64,000 bases of DNA. Origin: Spongospora subterranea f. sp. subterranea (taxonomy: Eukaryota > Endomyxa: Phytomyxea > Phytomyxea > Plasmodiophorida). The translations under genes and the position numbers were made by a program. Of the stretch, positions 1-11,150 are shown one piece after another. The notes below the pieces were generated by a model. The model made no database searches, was not told the DNA's origin, and was given only the letters and a program-made list of their open reading frames with translations. The stretch is from contig JAUGWO010000003.1 of assembly GCA_049724395.1 (NCBI GenBank), forward strand, positions 43,660-107,659. The letters are read 5' to 3'. The stretch's first letter is position 1, and each line of letters starts with the position of its first letter.

Positions 1-458
1 TAAAGGTTTGCGTCAGGTGATTCTTCACCATCATATCTGAAATAGCGTTCTTGTTCTTCCTGTTCGCCGGGGATGATGTCGTTGTGATGGTTGGCGCAAA
101 ACGCTCTCAGTTCGCCATTTATTTCGTTTCTCTTCTTGGCCGCTTCGCGATTGACCCGTTGCCCTCGATATTTGATATCAAAACGCGCCAGATATGTGGC
201 GAGTGCCGCCCTGTCCGCCGGTGTTGACCCTCGTCTCACCAGCTCGCGAAACGCGTGCAGCAGGGAATTGGCGTCGCGGAGCAGCGCCTCGCTGATCTGC
301 TCGTCGGCCGGGATACACAGCACCCACACACATAAGGCCACGCCGACGACGGTCACGACCCCGATCAACTTCATCCAATGCCGTTCGAAGATATCGGGGC
401 AATTCGAATGATGTGGAATTCGGGGAGCAATCGACATCGGTGTCGGATACTTCGCCAT
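1..458 (-). CDS. Lineage-specific single-pass membrane protein, partial (family member 1)
   Basis: An open frame starts at an ATG at 458 and stays open to the window edge (152 codons), so the 3' part lies outside. A short polar N-terminus of about 30 residues leads to PDIFERHWMK and a hydrophobic segment of about 20 residues (LIGVVTVVGVALCVWVLC), then a charged helical domain. The shape matches the protein at 23825-24542: both have P-x-x-F-x-R-H-W just before the membrane segment, then (L/I)-x-RDA-x-x-L, then a YRG-x-x-V-x-REA block. The conserved spacing across a membrane anchor supports a real paralogous family. I do not recognise it. A type II or N-in single-pass topology is inferred. Function unknown. 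Confidence 0.7.
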   Translation of the reverse strand, partial: MAKYPTPMSIAPRIPHHSNCPDIFERHWMKLIGVVTVVGVALCVWVLCIPADEQISEALLRDANSLLHAFRELVRRGSTPADRAALATYLARFDIKYRGQRVNREAAKKRNEINGELRAFCANHHNDIIPGEQEEQERYFRYDGEESPDANL

Positions 459-1216
459 GAGCTCCTTCTCACCAGCGTGGTACAATAGAAATCTGGTTTC
501 GCCAACGGTCCTTTCTCAATCACATTGCTCTTTCGCGTCGCCCGGCACAACGTAACGATCTGTAACGTCACAACACAGCAGTGTACGTAGTCGTCGTATG
601 GCATACGTTTCACGTGTGACAGTGACCGCGGCGTGACCCTTTGGTTTCGCCATGTCCGCACAGACAGTGCACAGACAGTGCCACAGACACTGACTGATGG
701 TCAGAGCCATTGAGTGCTTGGCGCACTGGCCCGGCACGGTCGATCAGTGGGCCCGTCGGCATGGGGTGCCGCCCTCAAGACACGCCAAGTCAATGCGGTC
801 AACGGACTGGCAATTGAGGGCTACCTACAGTCGGGCGGCGCGATTGAGGTTGGGTTCTGATACTGGGCGGCGCCGTCAACGACAATGGGCTCGAATTATG
901 AGAAGTAATGTTTGAAGCGATCTATGTCGATTGCGCGTTTCCTGAAATGAGATAGCGATTGCTAGCGAATACTCTCCAAACGCAATTATTCCTTAATCCA
1001 TCAGCCCATTTGTGGGACAATCACGTTTGTTGTTGGCGATCATCACATCAATCAACACTTGACGTCTCAGGTATAGGTCATTCCAAGCTGTAGTCACGAG
1101 CACAGGAACAATATTTATATTCCGGAACTCCACTCCACAAGAGGTCAACGACGACTGCATTACGTTGGCGGATCGGAACATTGCGGAAAATCCAGTGAAC
1201 ACAGGTATCTTGGTCA
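459..1216. other. No resolvable gene
   Basis: Only short open frames in conflicting frames and strands. It may hold the promoter of the membrane protein that starts at 458 and decayed upstream parts of the pogo-type relic that begins near 1217. I see no RNA gene. Confidence 0.4.
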
Positions 1217-1832
1217 TTGTGTTCAAACGGTCCGCTCAAACCAACAAAGGACAGCTGTCGTTATCCTTCGTGGCTTTGTTCGACAATAGGTCCGCAGTCG
1301 ATATATTTCCACATGGTCGTTTCAGAAATGGATTTTAAAGGTGATGATTTTGATTTGGTATTATGGCCGAAGGCCAATTTCAACAAAATTATTCGTTTGA
1401 ATATTGCAAACTGCTGGCGTCACACTGGCGATGGCTGCACCAGCGAAGTCATCAGGCGATATTGAGGTCGATGAACTCCTTTTATCGCAAATCGCCGAGC
1501 TAAAAATTTCCTCGCCTTTGTCAATGGAAGAGATTGCATCTCACGAATGCCAGTCGTTAGTGCACAATCAAATTACTGATCAAGAGCTCGTGGAATTGTC
1601 CTATGAAGCTGCTGAGGATCAGGCTGAATGCTCTGATATAAATGAGCAACATTTTGAGGTCTCAACCGAAGCCTATAATTACCGCACTCGAACTTACCTT
1701 GAAGCTTCTGGTTGACGAGCCTCAAGAGAATGATATTGGCATTCGTCAATTTGTTCCGTCTCAGCAAGGAGCAGTCGTCAAAACAGATAGAAGATCTTAA
1801 ACAGAGCGACATTCGCTTATTTTTTCAAAATT
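1217..1832 (+). pseudogene. Pogo/Tigger-type DDE transposase, C-terminal relic
   Basis: Three blocks in different frames match the C-terminal end of pogo/Tigger (CENP-B-like) transposases: NIANCWRHTG near 1395-1430, then DELLLSQIAELKISSPLSME near 1466-1530 followed by a C-terminal helix, then KQSDIRLFFQN at 1797-1832, which sits where this family often ends in a PCNA-binding-like QSTLDSFF motif. The frame changes between blocks show a decayed copy. No DNA-binding or complete DDE domain is present. The 1404-1625 part is repeated in reverse at 1848-2073. Confidence 0.6.
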
Positions 1833-1847
1833 AAACTTCATTTATGC

Positions 1848-2073
1848 AGCTCCAGATCCTCAGGAGCTGCATAAAACAATTCCACGAGCTCTTGATAGGT
1901 AACCTGATTGTACATTAAGGACTGGCATTCGTGAGATGCTGTCCCTTCCATTGACAAAGGGGAAGAGATGTTTAGCTTGGCCATATGGGATAAGAGGAGC
2001 TCATCGACCTGATTATCGTCTGATGAAGCAGCTCGTGCAGCCATCAGGCCAGTATGGCGCCAGCAGTTTGCAA
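1848..2073 (-). pseudogene. Inverted second copy of the pogo-type C-terminal segment
   Basis: Read on the minus strand it encodes DELLLSHMAKLNISSPLSME and the following helix with the same residue order as the plus-strand copy at 1404-1625. The two arms also share the flanking TTGCAAACTGCTGGCG. It is one arm of a palindrome with a central gap of about 220 bases. A second plus-strand copy of the tail (DLKQSDFRFLLNK) lies at 2090-2136, outside the palindrome. The copy is clearly divergent, so duplication is not recent. Confidence 0.6.
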
Positions 2074-2364
2074 TACAGGTACTGTACTATACGAGATCTC
2101 AAACAGAGTGACTTTCGCTTTTTGTTAAATAAACTTCATTTGTTGGTTTGAAGCAGAAAATCCGACCTCAAAGTTTTTACATATAATTTATGGTTTCTTG
2201 TAGGTTTATTATTTATAAAGTAAAGAGATTATTAATTATAAGCCATAGAACGCAATCGGTGGACGTCATTTTGATAAATTATAAGCGAGTACTGTATCAA
2301 TTATAAGAGCTTTATTTATAGAAGATTCTACTGTTGGAAGCCGTATCGGCCGATCTCCTGGACT

Positions 2365-2486
2365 CCAATCAAACAATGCCATAATGGCGCTAGTAACCGA
2401 CATCCATGGGACGTTTATTTCCATTCCAATCGAACAATGCCATAATGGCGCAAGTAACCGACATCCATGGGACGTTTATTTCCATG
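2365..2486. repeat. Tandem duplication, two 61-bp units
   Basis: The units 2365-2425 and 2426-2486 each begin CCAATC(A/G)AACAATGCC and differ at only three or four positions. They lie 230-350 bases upstream of the peroxiredoxin start, so could include duplicated promoter elements. I see no known site in them. Confidence 0.85.
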
Positions 2487-2715
2487 TTTTCTGTGTCCAT
2501 CCACGCATGGCGCCATTAATCCTGGCTGTGGCCTGTGGGGATGTGCACTGGATGTGGTCAATTAGAGCCGTGAGTCCGTGACTGACTGCCTGTGCGGCGA
2601 TACCACTTTGCTGTGAGTATGTTTGAGCGCAGCCCACTGATTATCACTGGCCGGGACCTTCTTCTCCGAGCCATGTTCATCCACTTTCGTTTATCATCGC
2701 CGTTATTTCGCCAAT

Positions 2716-3930
2716 ATGTCGCGTTCTCTCCAGCAACAGCAATTATTCCTGGGTGACCAGGCGCCCGATTTTGAATCCGAAACCACCATGGGTCATATCA
2801 AATTCAGCTCATTTATTCAAGATAAATGGGTATTCCCATATGCCCCTCCTTGTATTGCCATTTCTGACATCGTTTGTTCCAGGCCATACTGTTTTCACAT
2901 CCGAAGGTATTCCGGTCCGATATTGTGAATGTTTTCGTCGGCAAACATGTAGTTAGGATTTTACTCCAGTCTGCACGTCGGAATTGGGGCGCGTGGCTCA
3001 GCTGGAGAAGGAATGGTCGACACGTGGCGTTGCCGTTATTGCCTTGAGCTGTGATAGCGTCGAAAGCCACAAAAAATGGGTCAAAGATATAGAAGCTATT
3101 CACAATTGCAAAGTATTTTACCCCATCATTGCTGATGACGATCGAAAGGTAAACTGTCAAACTCAAACTGAAATCTGTTTTCGGGTCTTAGCTGCAACTG
3201 TTTTTGTCGACTCTAAATTCTGGCCTTCGATGTAGTCATTTGTGAAATTCAGATTGCCTGCCTTTACGGAATGCTCGATAAGAGTAGCTCAGAGACTGAA
3301 CTTCCTTTGACTGTCCGTTCAGTATTCTTCATCGCGCCTGATAAATCAATCAAAGCTACACTGTCTTACCCGGTATCATATTCCTTTTCGACTCGTTTTG
3401 TCATTGAGTTCAAATTTTTTCTAAGTAGTCAATTTCTTATTCTACTAAGAAATTAACGTAGGCTCGTTTCGCTTTAATTCAGCCATCGTTGACTGTTTCA
3501 TATTCTTGAAAAACAATTGCTGTTTGGGTTTTTGCTGATTTTGTTCAACTCCTCGAACAATTTCGCTTTGATTGCTGCTGCTGCGGAATGTCGAATTGGC
3601 TTAATTTTTACGGGGATCGCTGCCGAAATCGTTTGCTAATGTATGAAATGTTCTGCTCGATAGGCTTCAACCGGGCGTAACTTTGACGAGATTTTGCGTA
3701 TACTCGATTCTTTGCAGTTGACGGCCAAGTACAAAGTAATATAGTCATTTTTCTCAAACCTGGACGTCTCTGAAATTTTTTAGGTTGCCACGCCGGCAGA
3801 TTGGGTACGCGGTCAACAATGCGTAATCCCGCCGACGTTGTCTGATGATAAGGCCACTGACATGTTCGGGGAATTCAAAACTATTCGGCCATATCTTCGC
3901 ATGACGAACGATCCTTCTTCCTGCAAATAG
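2716..3930 (+). CDS. PRDX6: Peroxiredoxin 6 (1-Cys peroxiredoxin)
   Basis: Reduces peroxides and lipid hydroperoxides through one conserved cysteine; cytosolic in the family. Six phase-0 exons join without gaps: 2716-2829, 2883-2906, 2957-3148, 3253-3372, 3664-3735, 3784-3930, giving 222 residues (family about 220-224). All introns are GT-AG; the shortest are about 50 bases and exon 2 has only 24. HPKDFTPVCTSELGR carries the peroxidatic Cys52. ALSCDSVESH, YPIIADDDRK, ATLSYP and STGRNFDEILR follow in family order, and PADW opens the C-terminal domain. The GDSWG lipase-type motif of mammalian PRDX6 is replaced by IQDKW, so the phospholipase serine is absent. Identification is secure. Confidence 0.95.
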
Positions 3931-5300
3931 TAAGCTTGATGAACGTGGCAAAGTAAACAATTTCGCCAGTATTTTGGCTCATATGGGTGCTTTGGCCAGT
4001 TGTTCCTGACACGTTAGAGGATGGGAGGGGGCACGGCTCGGCATGAACGGTGCTGTTGGATTCTGTATGTCCATGACCTTATATCGTGCCATCGTGGTCG
4101 GATCCTGCATCATGAACTCCACGGTGGCGGCATAACAGCGGTCGGGCTGGTTTGTCATGAAATCCACGTCTTCGATCTTGGTGTCCGCTGCCGCTTGGAG
4201 CCGACGGGCCTCTTCCATCATTGTCATTCATTGTTTTCAGGTGCTTAATCATCGGCGCGTCGCTGTTTTTTCATCATTCGTTTTCCAAACGTGTAGCGGA
4301 ACGCCGCTCGTGCATTTTCAGAGCGATGAGTGCTTCTCATTAGCGACATCGTTTTCCTGGTCGGCCTCGCTGTCCCAGAATGTGGTAGTATAGGCCTCAG
4401 AGAGTGGTTGGATCATGGTGCAGAAGCTGGATGGTTTGACCTCCATCGACATTTGCCTTCGCATGGCCTTGTGCAGATTGACCTGCAAATGCGCCTTTTG
4501 AAAAAATCCGTTCCAAGTTCAACGTTTTTCCCGGGACGCCCAAACCTCGGCCCCATTGCTGAGAATCTGGGGGTCTTTCGAGTTTTCTGCTGACTCGGCT
4601 CGAGAAGTCTTGATCTGGCCTTATCACGTGGTATTCAATTTTACCAATATCCCTGAGAGCAAATGTGATGAAGACAATGACAAGCGCCTGAATCTCATGG
4701 GGGGATCATATTCTAAACGTGGGCTAGTTCTCGTTCGCCTCGTTAACGATCGCTCATGCAGATGCCGTACTGGAAGTTCTCAATGACTTTGCCATTTGAT
4801 TGTTCCTCTTGCGCTTTGGATTCGGGAAAGCATTCAAACTTGATGTACACAAGAAAGTGTTTGTGAACTGCCCCTCCAAGGTGATGTCGCGATCTGATAC
4901 ACGACAGTGCAACAGAGGTTTCGCGGGTCCTTCTCAACTTGTCCTGCAGTTGTCGGGACACAATTGGATCAGAATTTGGCAAACCCGTCGCGACGCTCGT
5001 TTGACTGACAAACCTTCAGGCAATGATCCCCATTGCATAGGAAGAATCCTGGCGCCGGAGACGGTTGAGACGAAGGTAATCAGAGTGGGCTTCATCAACG
5101 TCATGGTCTGATTTTGACACGTCCGATGACGAGAATCGATTGGTTTCGAGACATTGATTGCGATCCCAGGCTGGTAGACGATGATCCGGATTGGTTGTGA
5201 ATTTAGGCGAAGAAACCGGCTTTGTTCCTGTGAAGTCCAACAATCGCTTTCAGAATGTTTGGCCGACGTTGGATTTGGGGTCATTCCCCGTTTTCAGACC
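3931..5300 (-). other. Probable coding exons of an unidentified minus-strand gene, unresolved
   Basis: Several minus-strand stretches read like protein: about 4227-3982 (EEARRLQAAADTKIEDVDF) and about 4627-4400, where two overlapping frames are both plausible (IEYHVIRPDQDF and HLQVNLHKAMRRQMSMEV). A candidate intron on the minus strand ends TTTTTTCAAAAG near 4499. I could not chain exons in one phase or recognise a family. Plus-strand frames of similar length exist near 4800-5110 and 5181-5370. At least one gene is likely here, but its limits are not supported. Confidence 0.3.
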
Positions 5301-6859
5301 GGAACCCCCTCGCTGGACGACGGTTTGCAGACCACGATTCTGCAGAGCGTCAATCAAATCACCGCTTGTTAGACCATGAGCTTGTCCAACATTATCACAG
5401 AACGGGATATCTCACGCTGCGATTGACAGAATCTTGACAGCCATGTGATTGATGATTGGTTCGGGGCCCTCCGCCGAAACGTCATCTGCTCTCTAAGCGG
5501 GTGGTTTGAACAGCAGATATTTCCATCCGACCAAGGACGTCGTAATGACAAACCCTTTTGTCAAATCCACGAAACAGCATAGACTTGGTGTAGCTCTTTC
5601 CGGTCGGCGTTTGCGTCGATCAGGATTCAATCGCCCGATGACGATCAACCATTTCTGGATCCCATTATCTGAAACCAGGCAGCAATTATTGTCGGAAACT
5701 TTGCCAACGCAGTTCCTTTGAGCAAGCGTTCATTTGAGGGGCGTATTACGCCCCAAAACACGCCTGTCGAGTAAGGCCACACTTGTCGAAATTTCAACGC
5801 CTTTGGATGTCTGTTGCGCGATCGAAAAAGTGCATTGGGCGTGATGTGTCTGGTGAGATGCCCTGCAGCATCGTTCCTTTCTCATATCTGGCCCAATCGC
5901 GCTTGGCTTTTTCATTCTTCTTGCTGTAGTTAAGGACCGTCTCACCACCTGGTGTTTGTCGCTCTGATACTCTGTGTGTCTATTGTGAATTCCCTGATGA
6001 TCCTCTGTCGGCGCTCTGGAATCCGAGCACAACTTCGTCGATTGCATGTCTCATTCATCTTGATTTCCCTATCCTCACTTGTGCCTGTTGATTGACTTCC
6101 ACAACCAGCCAACCCGCCAGCAGCCAAAAACAATACCTTTTGCTGATTCTCTAACTATAGACTCACCTACAATCAATAGTGTCTAAACGGCAGATTCACC
6201 ATTTTTTTTTCTCATCGGGATGAAACGCTCCGCCAAAACGACTTCTGACAAATCCTACATAGGTACTGCATCTCCTTCGCACACGACCACCGCTATTGAC
6301 ACCGATAATTGTCCCGAAATCAGGTCGTTTGATTGACCTATTTTCGGTCAAGCAATTCCTAAGAGATAACGGATTGTACTCAGTTTGGGTGACCGAGATT
6401 GGTGTCGTTCATTTGGAAGGACCATCACCCAAATAGCATTGACAGCCGTCCGTGTCGATGAATTGGGGCGATCTTCTTTGCTAACTACTCTCAGATACAT
6501 CTGATGAAGACATCGAAATCAATCCAATTTGCGCCAACAGCCCCGTCGTCGATGTAAAGGTCGCCATGATTTCGTTCTTCGCCGGCGTGGAACGACCGTG
6601 TTCTTAGACACTGTTGGCCAATGGCCATCGCCAGAAAGCGATGATGTCGCCTGAACCGCCGCGATCACATTCTGGCGAACCGTTTGCTGTCACCGCCCAG
6701 GGTCAGATCTCCACAGCAATGGCAATGCTGGGATTGGCGTATCAGGGTGTCACCTCGATCGGCAGGACCTCTGGGTCAATTTGGCGCCAGGGCGTGGCTC
6801 AAGGCGCAGGAGAGCCGTTTGGGTCTGTATATCAGGGTGATTATGAGATAAGCCCAGAG

Positions 6860-7010
6860 ACGTCCAATTGGGTTTTCGGTCGTGTTCATCATCACTATGA
6901 TATTCAGTTGAACATTCGCGTTTTACTATGGTTGAATAACCCCTTTGAGAGTTTCTGAATATTCAGTTTCAGCTAACAAAGTAGAGTCTGAAATTTCATT
7001 TCATGATCTC
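6860..7010 (+). pseudogene. Decayed duplicate of the 8970-9120 gene segment
   Basis: Alignable by eye with 8970-9120: both carry GGTT(T)CGGTC followed by a CATCATCAC/CATCACC stretch, then an ACCCTTTGAGAGTTT / ACCCTCTGTTGAGAATTTT block and AACAAAGTAGA / AACAGAGTAGA. The downstream copy encodes SVENFEKYSTFANRVDG; here the same positions contain stops. It is a partial, inactive copy of part of the gene that starts at 8617. Confidence 0.45.
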
Positions 7011-7463
7011 CATTGTTGAAAATGGTCGAGAATGTGGGACCCGAGAATCCCGTTTCATTGCCCATCTTTCCTTTTTGGAGCATTCACCTGACACTGGATC
7101 ATTCTACCAATTCTAACTCTTGCACAAATGCGGTTAGAGGGGGGTGAGTCCAAGTGAATTTGTTCATACGGTCAACGAGGTACTGTCTATTATTGAAGAG
7201 GCTCCTTATTGGGTGTCGAATGTCAGTCCATCATCAAAATAGAGTGGTCGAGGATTGTTTTCTGATAGCCGATCACTCTTAGACACAGGAACACCATTTT
7301 TCACCCAGATGAAAATCAGTCGTCGGTAATGTTTGTGAATTGTAATCCAGTTCTGAATGTTTGATGGATACAATCCCAAGAGGAATTCAATGGGCAATGA
7401 AGGCCATTCCATTTTCCAAATGGAGGGGCGAAATCATTGCTGTGGATCATCAAAGTCGATGTA

Positions 7464-7529
7464 TTGGCGAATATTGCATTAGTTGAAATACGGGGGTTGG
7501 CGAATGTTGCATTAGTTGAAATACGGGGG
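7464..7529. repeat. Tandem duplication, two 33-bp units
   Basis: TTGGCGAATATTGCATTAGT followed by TGAAATACGGGGG occurs twice head to tail with one difference. Nothing suggests a function. Confidence 0.85.
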
Positions 7530-8616
7530 GGATCACCACACCCATCAACAGAATGGCGCCGCTTCTCTGGTGCCACTTGCCGTTCTCGACAAAAATGTGC
7601 CGTTTCTGTGTTGTCCTTGTCAATTTATGAGCGAGTTGTCCAATAGACAAAATCAGTCACGACACGCTGGTGCTCACGATTTTCAGTAGTAGTAGTTCAT
7701 GGGCTTGGGCTTTTTGCGATTGTCAAGAGTCGGGTTCGGCACATTTCATACTATAAGTGGCACACACGTAAAAGGATCAAGAACCGCAACAACCCCAAAA
7801 CGTGGTTGGTGATGGCCATTCATGCAGTTTATATCATTGTCTGGTGAGGATAGATCAGACGGCAGACCCATTGGTCAGGCTGTGAGAGAACGGCACCCAT
7901 CGCGATGCATGGCGCTGTCGGGTTAGAATGGCCGAGTGCTGGTACAGATACGAGTGGTTTCTTCAAATGGAATCTTAAGAGTTTAGAAAGCGGCCTACGC
8001 CTCTGAGGACCAAGCTGAATGCGACTTTTTTTTGTTGATGTACGTGTTTGTGGCGCTTTAGAGTTCATCATTGACCCGATGCAGCTGTCGATTTCATTTA
8101 TCCTTCTGCTCGTGGGATTTTGACATACGGAATCGTGATCAGGGACCTGTACAGAATCATTCGCAAGGTGAACGAATACTAGCAGCTTCATTGAGATTAT
8201 CAAGCAACTGTGGACGCGGAACAGGGAGCCAGCGAGAAACCGCCAACGGTCGTAGCGCGGATCAGGTTCACACATCTCTCTCTTGCCGCCATCAACGTTC
8301 TCCCGAACGTTATGTACGATAAGGTACTGAGTGTCCATTGTTCCGATTTCCACAAACAGGTTCCCCTTATTAGGTCCCTCATATTTCGATTTCAGCACTA
8401 CAATACACCACGATATCATTGATCCAGTTTCCCCCACAAGTTCCCCCACAAGTTTGGTCAAACTATATCTGAGGGCAGTCAATACCGTCAAGCCGAGTTG
8501 CGACCATGAAACATAAATACATAAACGTCCATGGCGCTACAGCGAACGGTCATCCACCTCTGGGTCACGTCCCTAACTCGTTTCATATTTCAATCGATTC
8601 CGTTCGATCAACGCCG

Positions 8617-9760
8617 ATGAATTCTTCGACCCTCTTGATCGTCGCCGCTATGGCTTTGCTGGCTTTCTCATCTTCGGTGAAGGTAACTGTCGGTTTATGC
8701 CGATGGTGGTTCAGCTATTTCACGATCGTTAACATCTCAGGCGTACGAGGATCCGGAAGCGAACACGGACGGTGTCCCTGATGAGACCTTTTATTCATGG
8801 CTCTCCCAGATGATGACTGGAATATCGGCCGAGCAGATTTTGGTCGGACCATTGATCGGGATAGGGTTAATTTATCTGACATCTGTCAACTGAATTCAGA
8901 ATTACGCGACGATATATTCCAAGCCCTACGGTCAGCTAACCCCAGAGGTATAGTACTGAGAACGGCCAATCAATGGGTTCGGTCCCGATCACCATCACCA
9001 TGATACTCACTTGCCAAACCTCATTTGACTATATATCTGAGTGAACCCTCTGTTGAGAATTTTGAAAAATATTCAACTTTTGCCAACAGAGTAGATGGTG
9101 AAAGTTTGTTCATTGGTCCATCGTCAACAGGAAGCGGCAATGTTCCCAACTATGCCAAAAGCGAAACCGGATGCGTTTTTGATCCTATGTGCTGGCGATG
9201 ATGTCCTGATACAGAAATTCTTGACAATTCTAGGGCTGGACAATAAGGCTCAGAATGAATTTCTTCTCGCATTCAATCAGGTATATTATTCGAGAGACGT
9301 ATGATTGGGTTTTGTTCATCGTATCATCTCTGTGATGTTCAGCTCATAGCCACAACCTGTTCCGATCCGGTTCCAGACATCGAAAATCTGAAGACATCCG
9401 AGGTCAGTTCACCGTCAAATCGAGTGATGGATGATGTTGTTCTGATAGCTGCGATTGTGCTTTACTCACAGGAGGACCAAGAACCAATTCCCCAAAACGG
9501 AAATCGATGCTCGGTATTGATCGTGAACCACCACTATTACAGATTGTCTGATGAAGATACTCTCAGGGGCAATACAATGGCAATGAACTGCATCCCAATG
9601 AGTAGTGAGCCTCTTCATCGTGTGATCGTTGCCTCTTTTGAGCAAAAATCAATAAAAATGGCATTAGCCGCGTCATTGAATAATTCGCCTTTGGGTCTTG
9701 AAAAGTTCCAGTCCATGTTTGTTCCACGATGTCCTCGAGTTGGCGTCATCGATTAAATTG
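8617..9760 (+). CDS. Unidentified secreted or membrane protein, multi-exon (partial model)
   Basis: The ATG at 8617 opens a signal-peptide-like stretch (MNSSTLLIVAAMALLAFSSS) encoded by exon 8617-8682. A GT-AG intron follows, then exon 2 from 8741 continues in phase (AYEDPEANTDGVPDETFYSW), ending in a hydrophobic segment. Further exon-like blocks, in order, are SVENFEKYSTFANRVDG near 9046-9160, KFLTILGLDNKAQNEFLLAF (9219-9281, after a 40-base intron) and a block from about 9347. I could not fix every junction, so the end is approximate. No family recognised; secretion is inferred from the signal peptide. Part of it has a decayed duplicate at 6860-7010. Confidence 0.45.
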
Positions 9761-9979
9761 GCGACGATCTCACGCAATTTGACTTGCACCTTGGCAAAAA
9801 CGAGTTTTGATACTGAATCGGTTTATCCTTCAGGTTCACTGATCAGCTCAAACAGTTCAACAGCTATTACTATTCTATTCCACTACTCAGAATATTGGTA
9901 AACAGATCCGCACTGGTCATCTTTTCCTGGATGTTATCGACATCGCTCCCGAAGGTTTCAGTTTACGTTGACTCGCTTG

Positions 9980-11150
9980 GCCTGCTGGGTAATGCTGCAA
10001 TTTGACAGGTACAGACATCGTCCGCATCGCTGGCCCGTGCTCCTGCTGCGAAACGGGTATTGGACCGCAAGCTGTTTGCTCTGCTGCTCCAGCAGCTCTG
10101 TGATCGCGATGCTGGACTTTTGGAAGACGTAGACGTTTGCTCTCCTTGATGCGCCGCCGCAAACCATTTTTGCTATTGCAGTGGGACAATTAATGTTGTC
10201 GTTGTGTGACCACCGCAACCATTGCCCAGACGTCCAACGAATTCCCTACATTTTGGACGAGATCTATAACAGTCTCGAAATTTTGGTACGATGAGCGCCA
10301 AATTTAACCACACAGACTTGATGAACATCTGTTGGCAGAACCTGCTCTCGACACCCGCCCACACACGTAAATCGCCAGCCCCTGTACCCCGATCAGGTAA
10401 CCGATCTGAGATACAATTGATTATACAACTGAGCCGAGATGCAGACCCTAAAACTGGGGTTTTGGATGAAGACGCAGCCCCAGCTTTACCATTACCAGAG
10501 GAAATTGAGGAACAATTGAATGAAATAATGCACAACCTCCTATGATTTTGGCATCAAATTTTTTTTTGCCGCAGAACTCACATTGCCTGTCGGTTTGTGA
10601 CAATGCCGACGGTACGAAATTTTTACGCCAAGTCTGGCGTGACAAACTGCTGCGCGCCATGGCTCTTCAAGGTATGAATTGCACTGATTGTTCTGAAGAA
10701 ACCTGATTTTGCAGCAGAGACAATCAAGGCCATTGATTTCGCAAAATTCAATCCGTGCCTGAGGGTTCTCACATATCAGCGATGATAATTCATCAAGTGC
10801 TGGTACAATTTAGCCTGTTCGCGGGAAGACGTCTCGTGGTTCCCCGCCAAAGTGGACAACGTCGCGGATTTGGCGTCGTTGGTGACCTTCTTTGGCGATG
10901 TCCGTGTTTTGTTGACAAAACGCTTATGGCTGGTGCCCGTGTGTATTGATGAAAAGTTTGTATTGGTCTGTTGGCTATTTAGTGTTGTTTGAACGTCTTC
11001 GTAGATATTGGGTTTCAGCGGGTTTAAGGCCAGCGTCGCTAACAGACACAGCCGCGATATCGATGTTGGATCCGCTTTCAGTGCCTAATGCTGAGTCTAC
11101 TGTCATAGAGGTGATGAAAAAGTACACACCTGGTTCTTGTGAATGAATTC
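9980..11150 (+). CDS. Unidentified intron-rich gene, helical repeats likely (limits uncertain)
   Basis: Consecutive plus-strand blocks read as helical protein: ARAPAAKRVLDRKLFALLLQ near 10030-10090, VGQLMLSLCDHRNHCPDVQR near 10180-10240, an acidic block with EEIEEQLNEIMHNLL ending at 10545, NADGTKFLRQVWRDKLLRAM near 10600-10660, then a GT-AG intron of about 50 bases and ETIKAIDFAKFNPCLRVLTY, and WFPAKVDNVADLASLVTFFG near 10840-10900. The pattern of short leucine-rich helices suggests an armadillo/HEAT-like or F-box/LRR-like protein, but no signature is decisive. It could be continuous with the gene starting at 8617. Confidence 0.35.

Larger units (their letters stand above)
5301..8616. other. 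Gene-poor or decayed region
   Basis: No frame chains into a recognisable protein. Fragments on both strands are short and conflicting. The longest, 220 residues on the minus strand at 7829-8491, is low in complexity of signal and overlaps equally plausible plus-strand reads. The region includes a decayed duplicate of the gene downstream (6860-7010) and a 33-bp tandem duplication (7464-7529). It may be an old duplicated block. Confidence 0.4.

Noticed and set aside
1797-1832. Host PCNA-binding protein (PIP box QSDIRLFF)
   Set aside because: The motif sits at the end of a pogo-type transposase relic, where this family often has a similar QSTLDSFF ending; not an independent gene.
7829-8491. 220-codon minus-strand frame
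   Set aside because: No motif, no coherent hydrophobic or helical pattern, and equally long plus-strand frames overlap it. Left as unresolved region.
10173-10535. Minus-strand frame of 120 codons
   Set aside because: The plus strand carries better protein-like blocks across the same bases; treated as a shadow.
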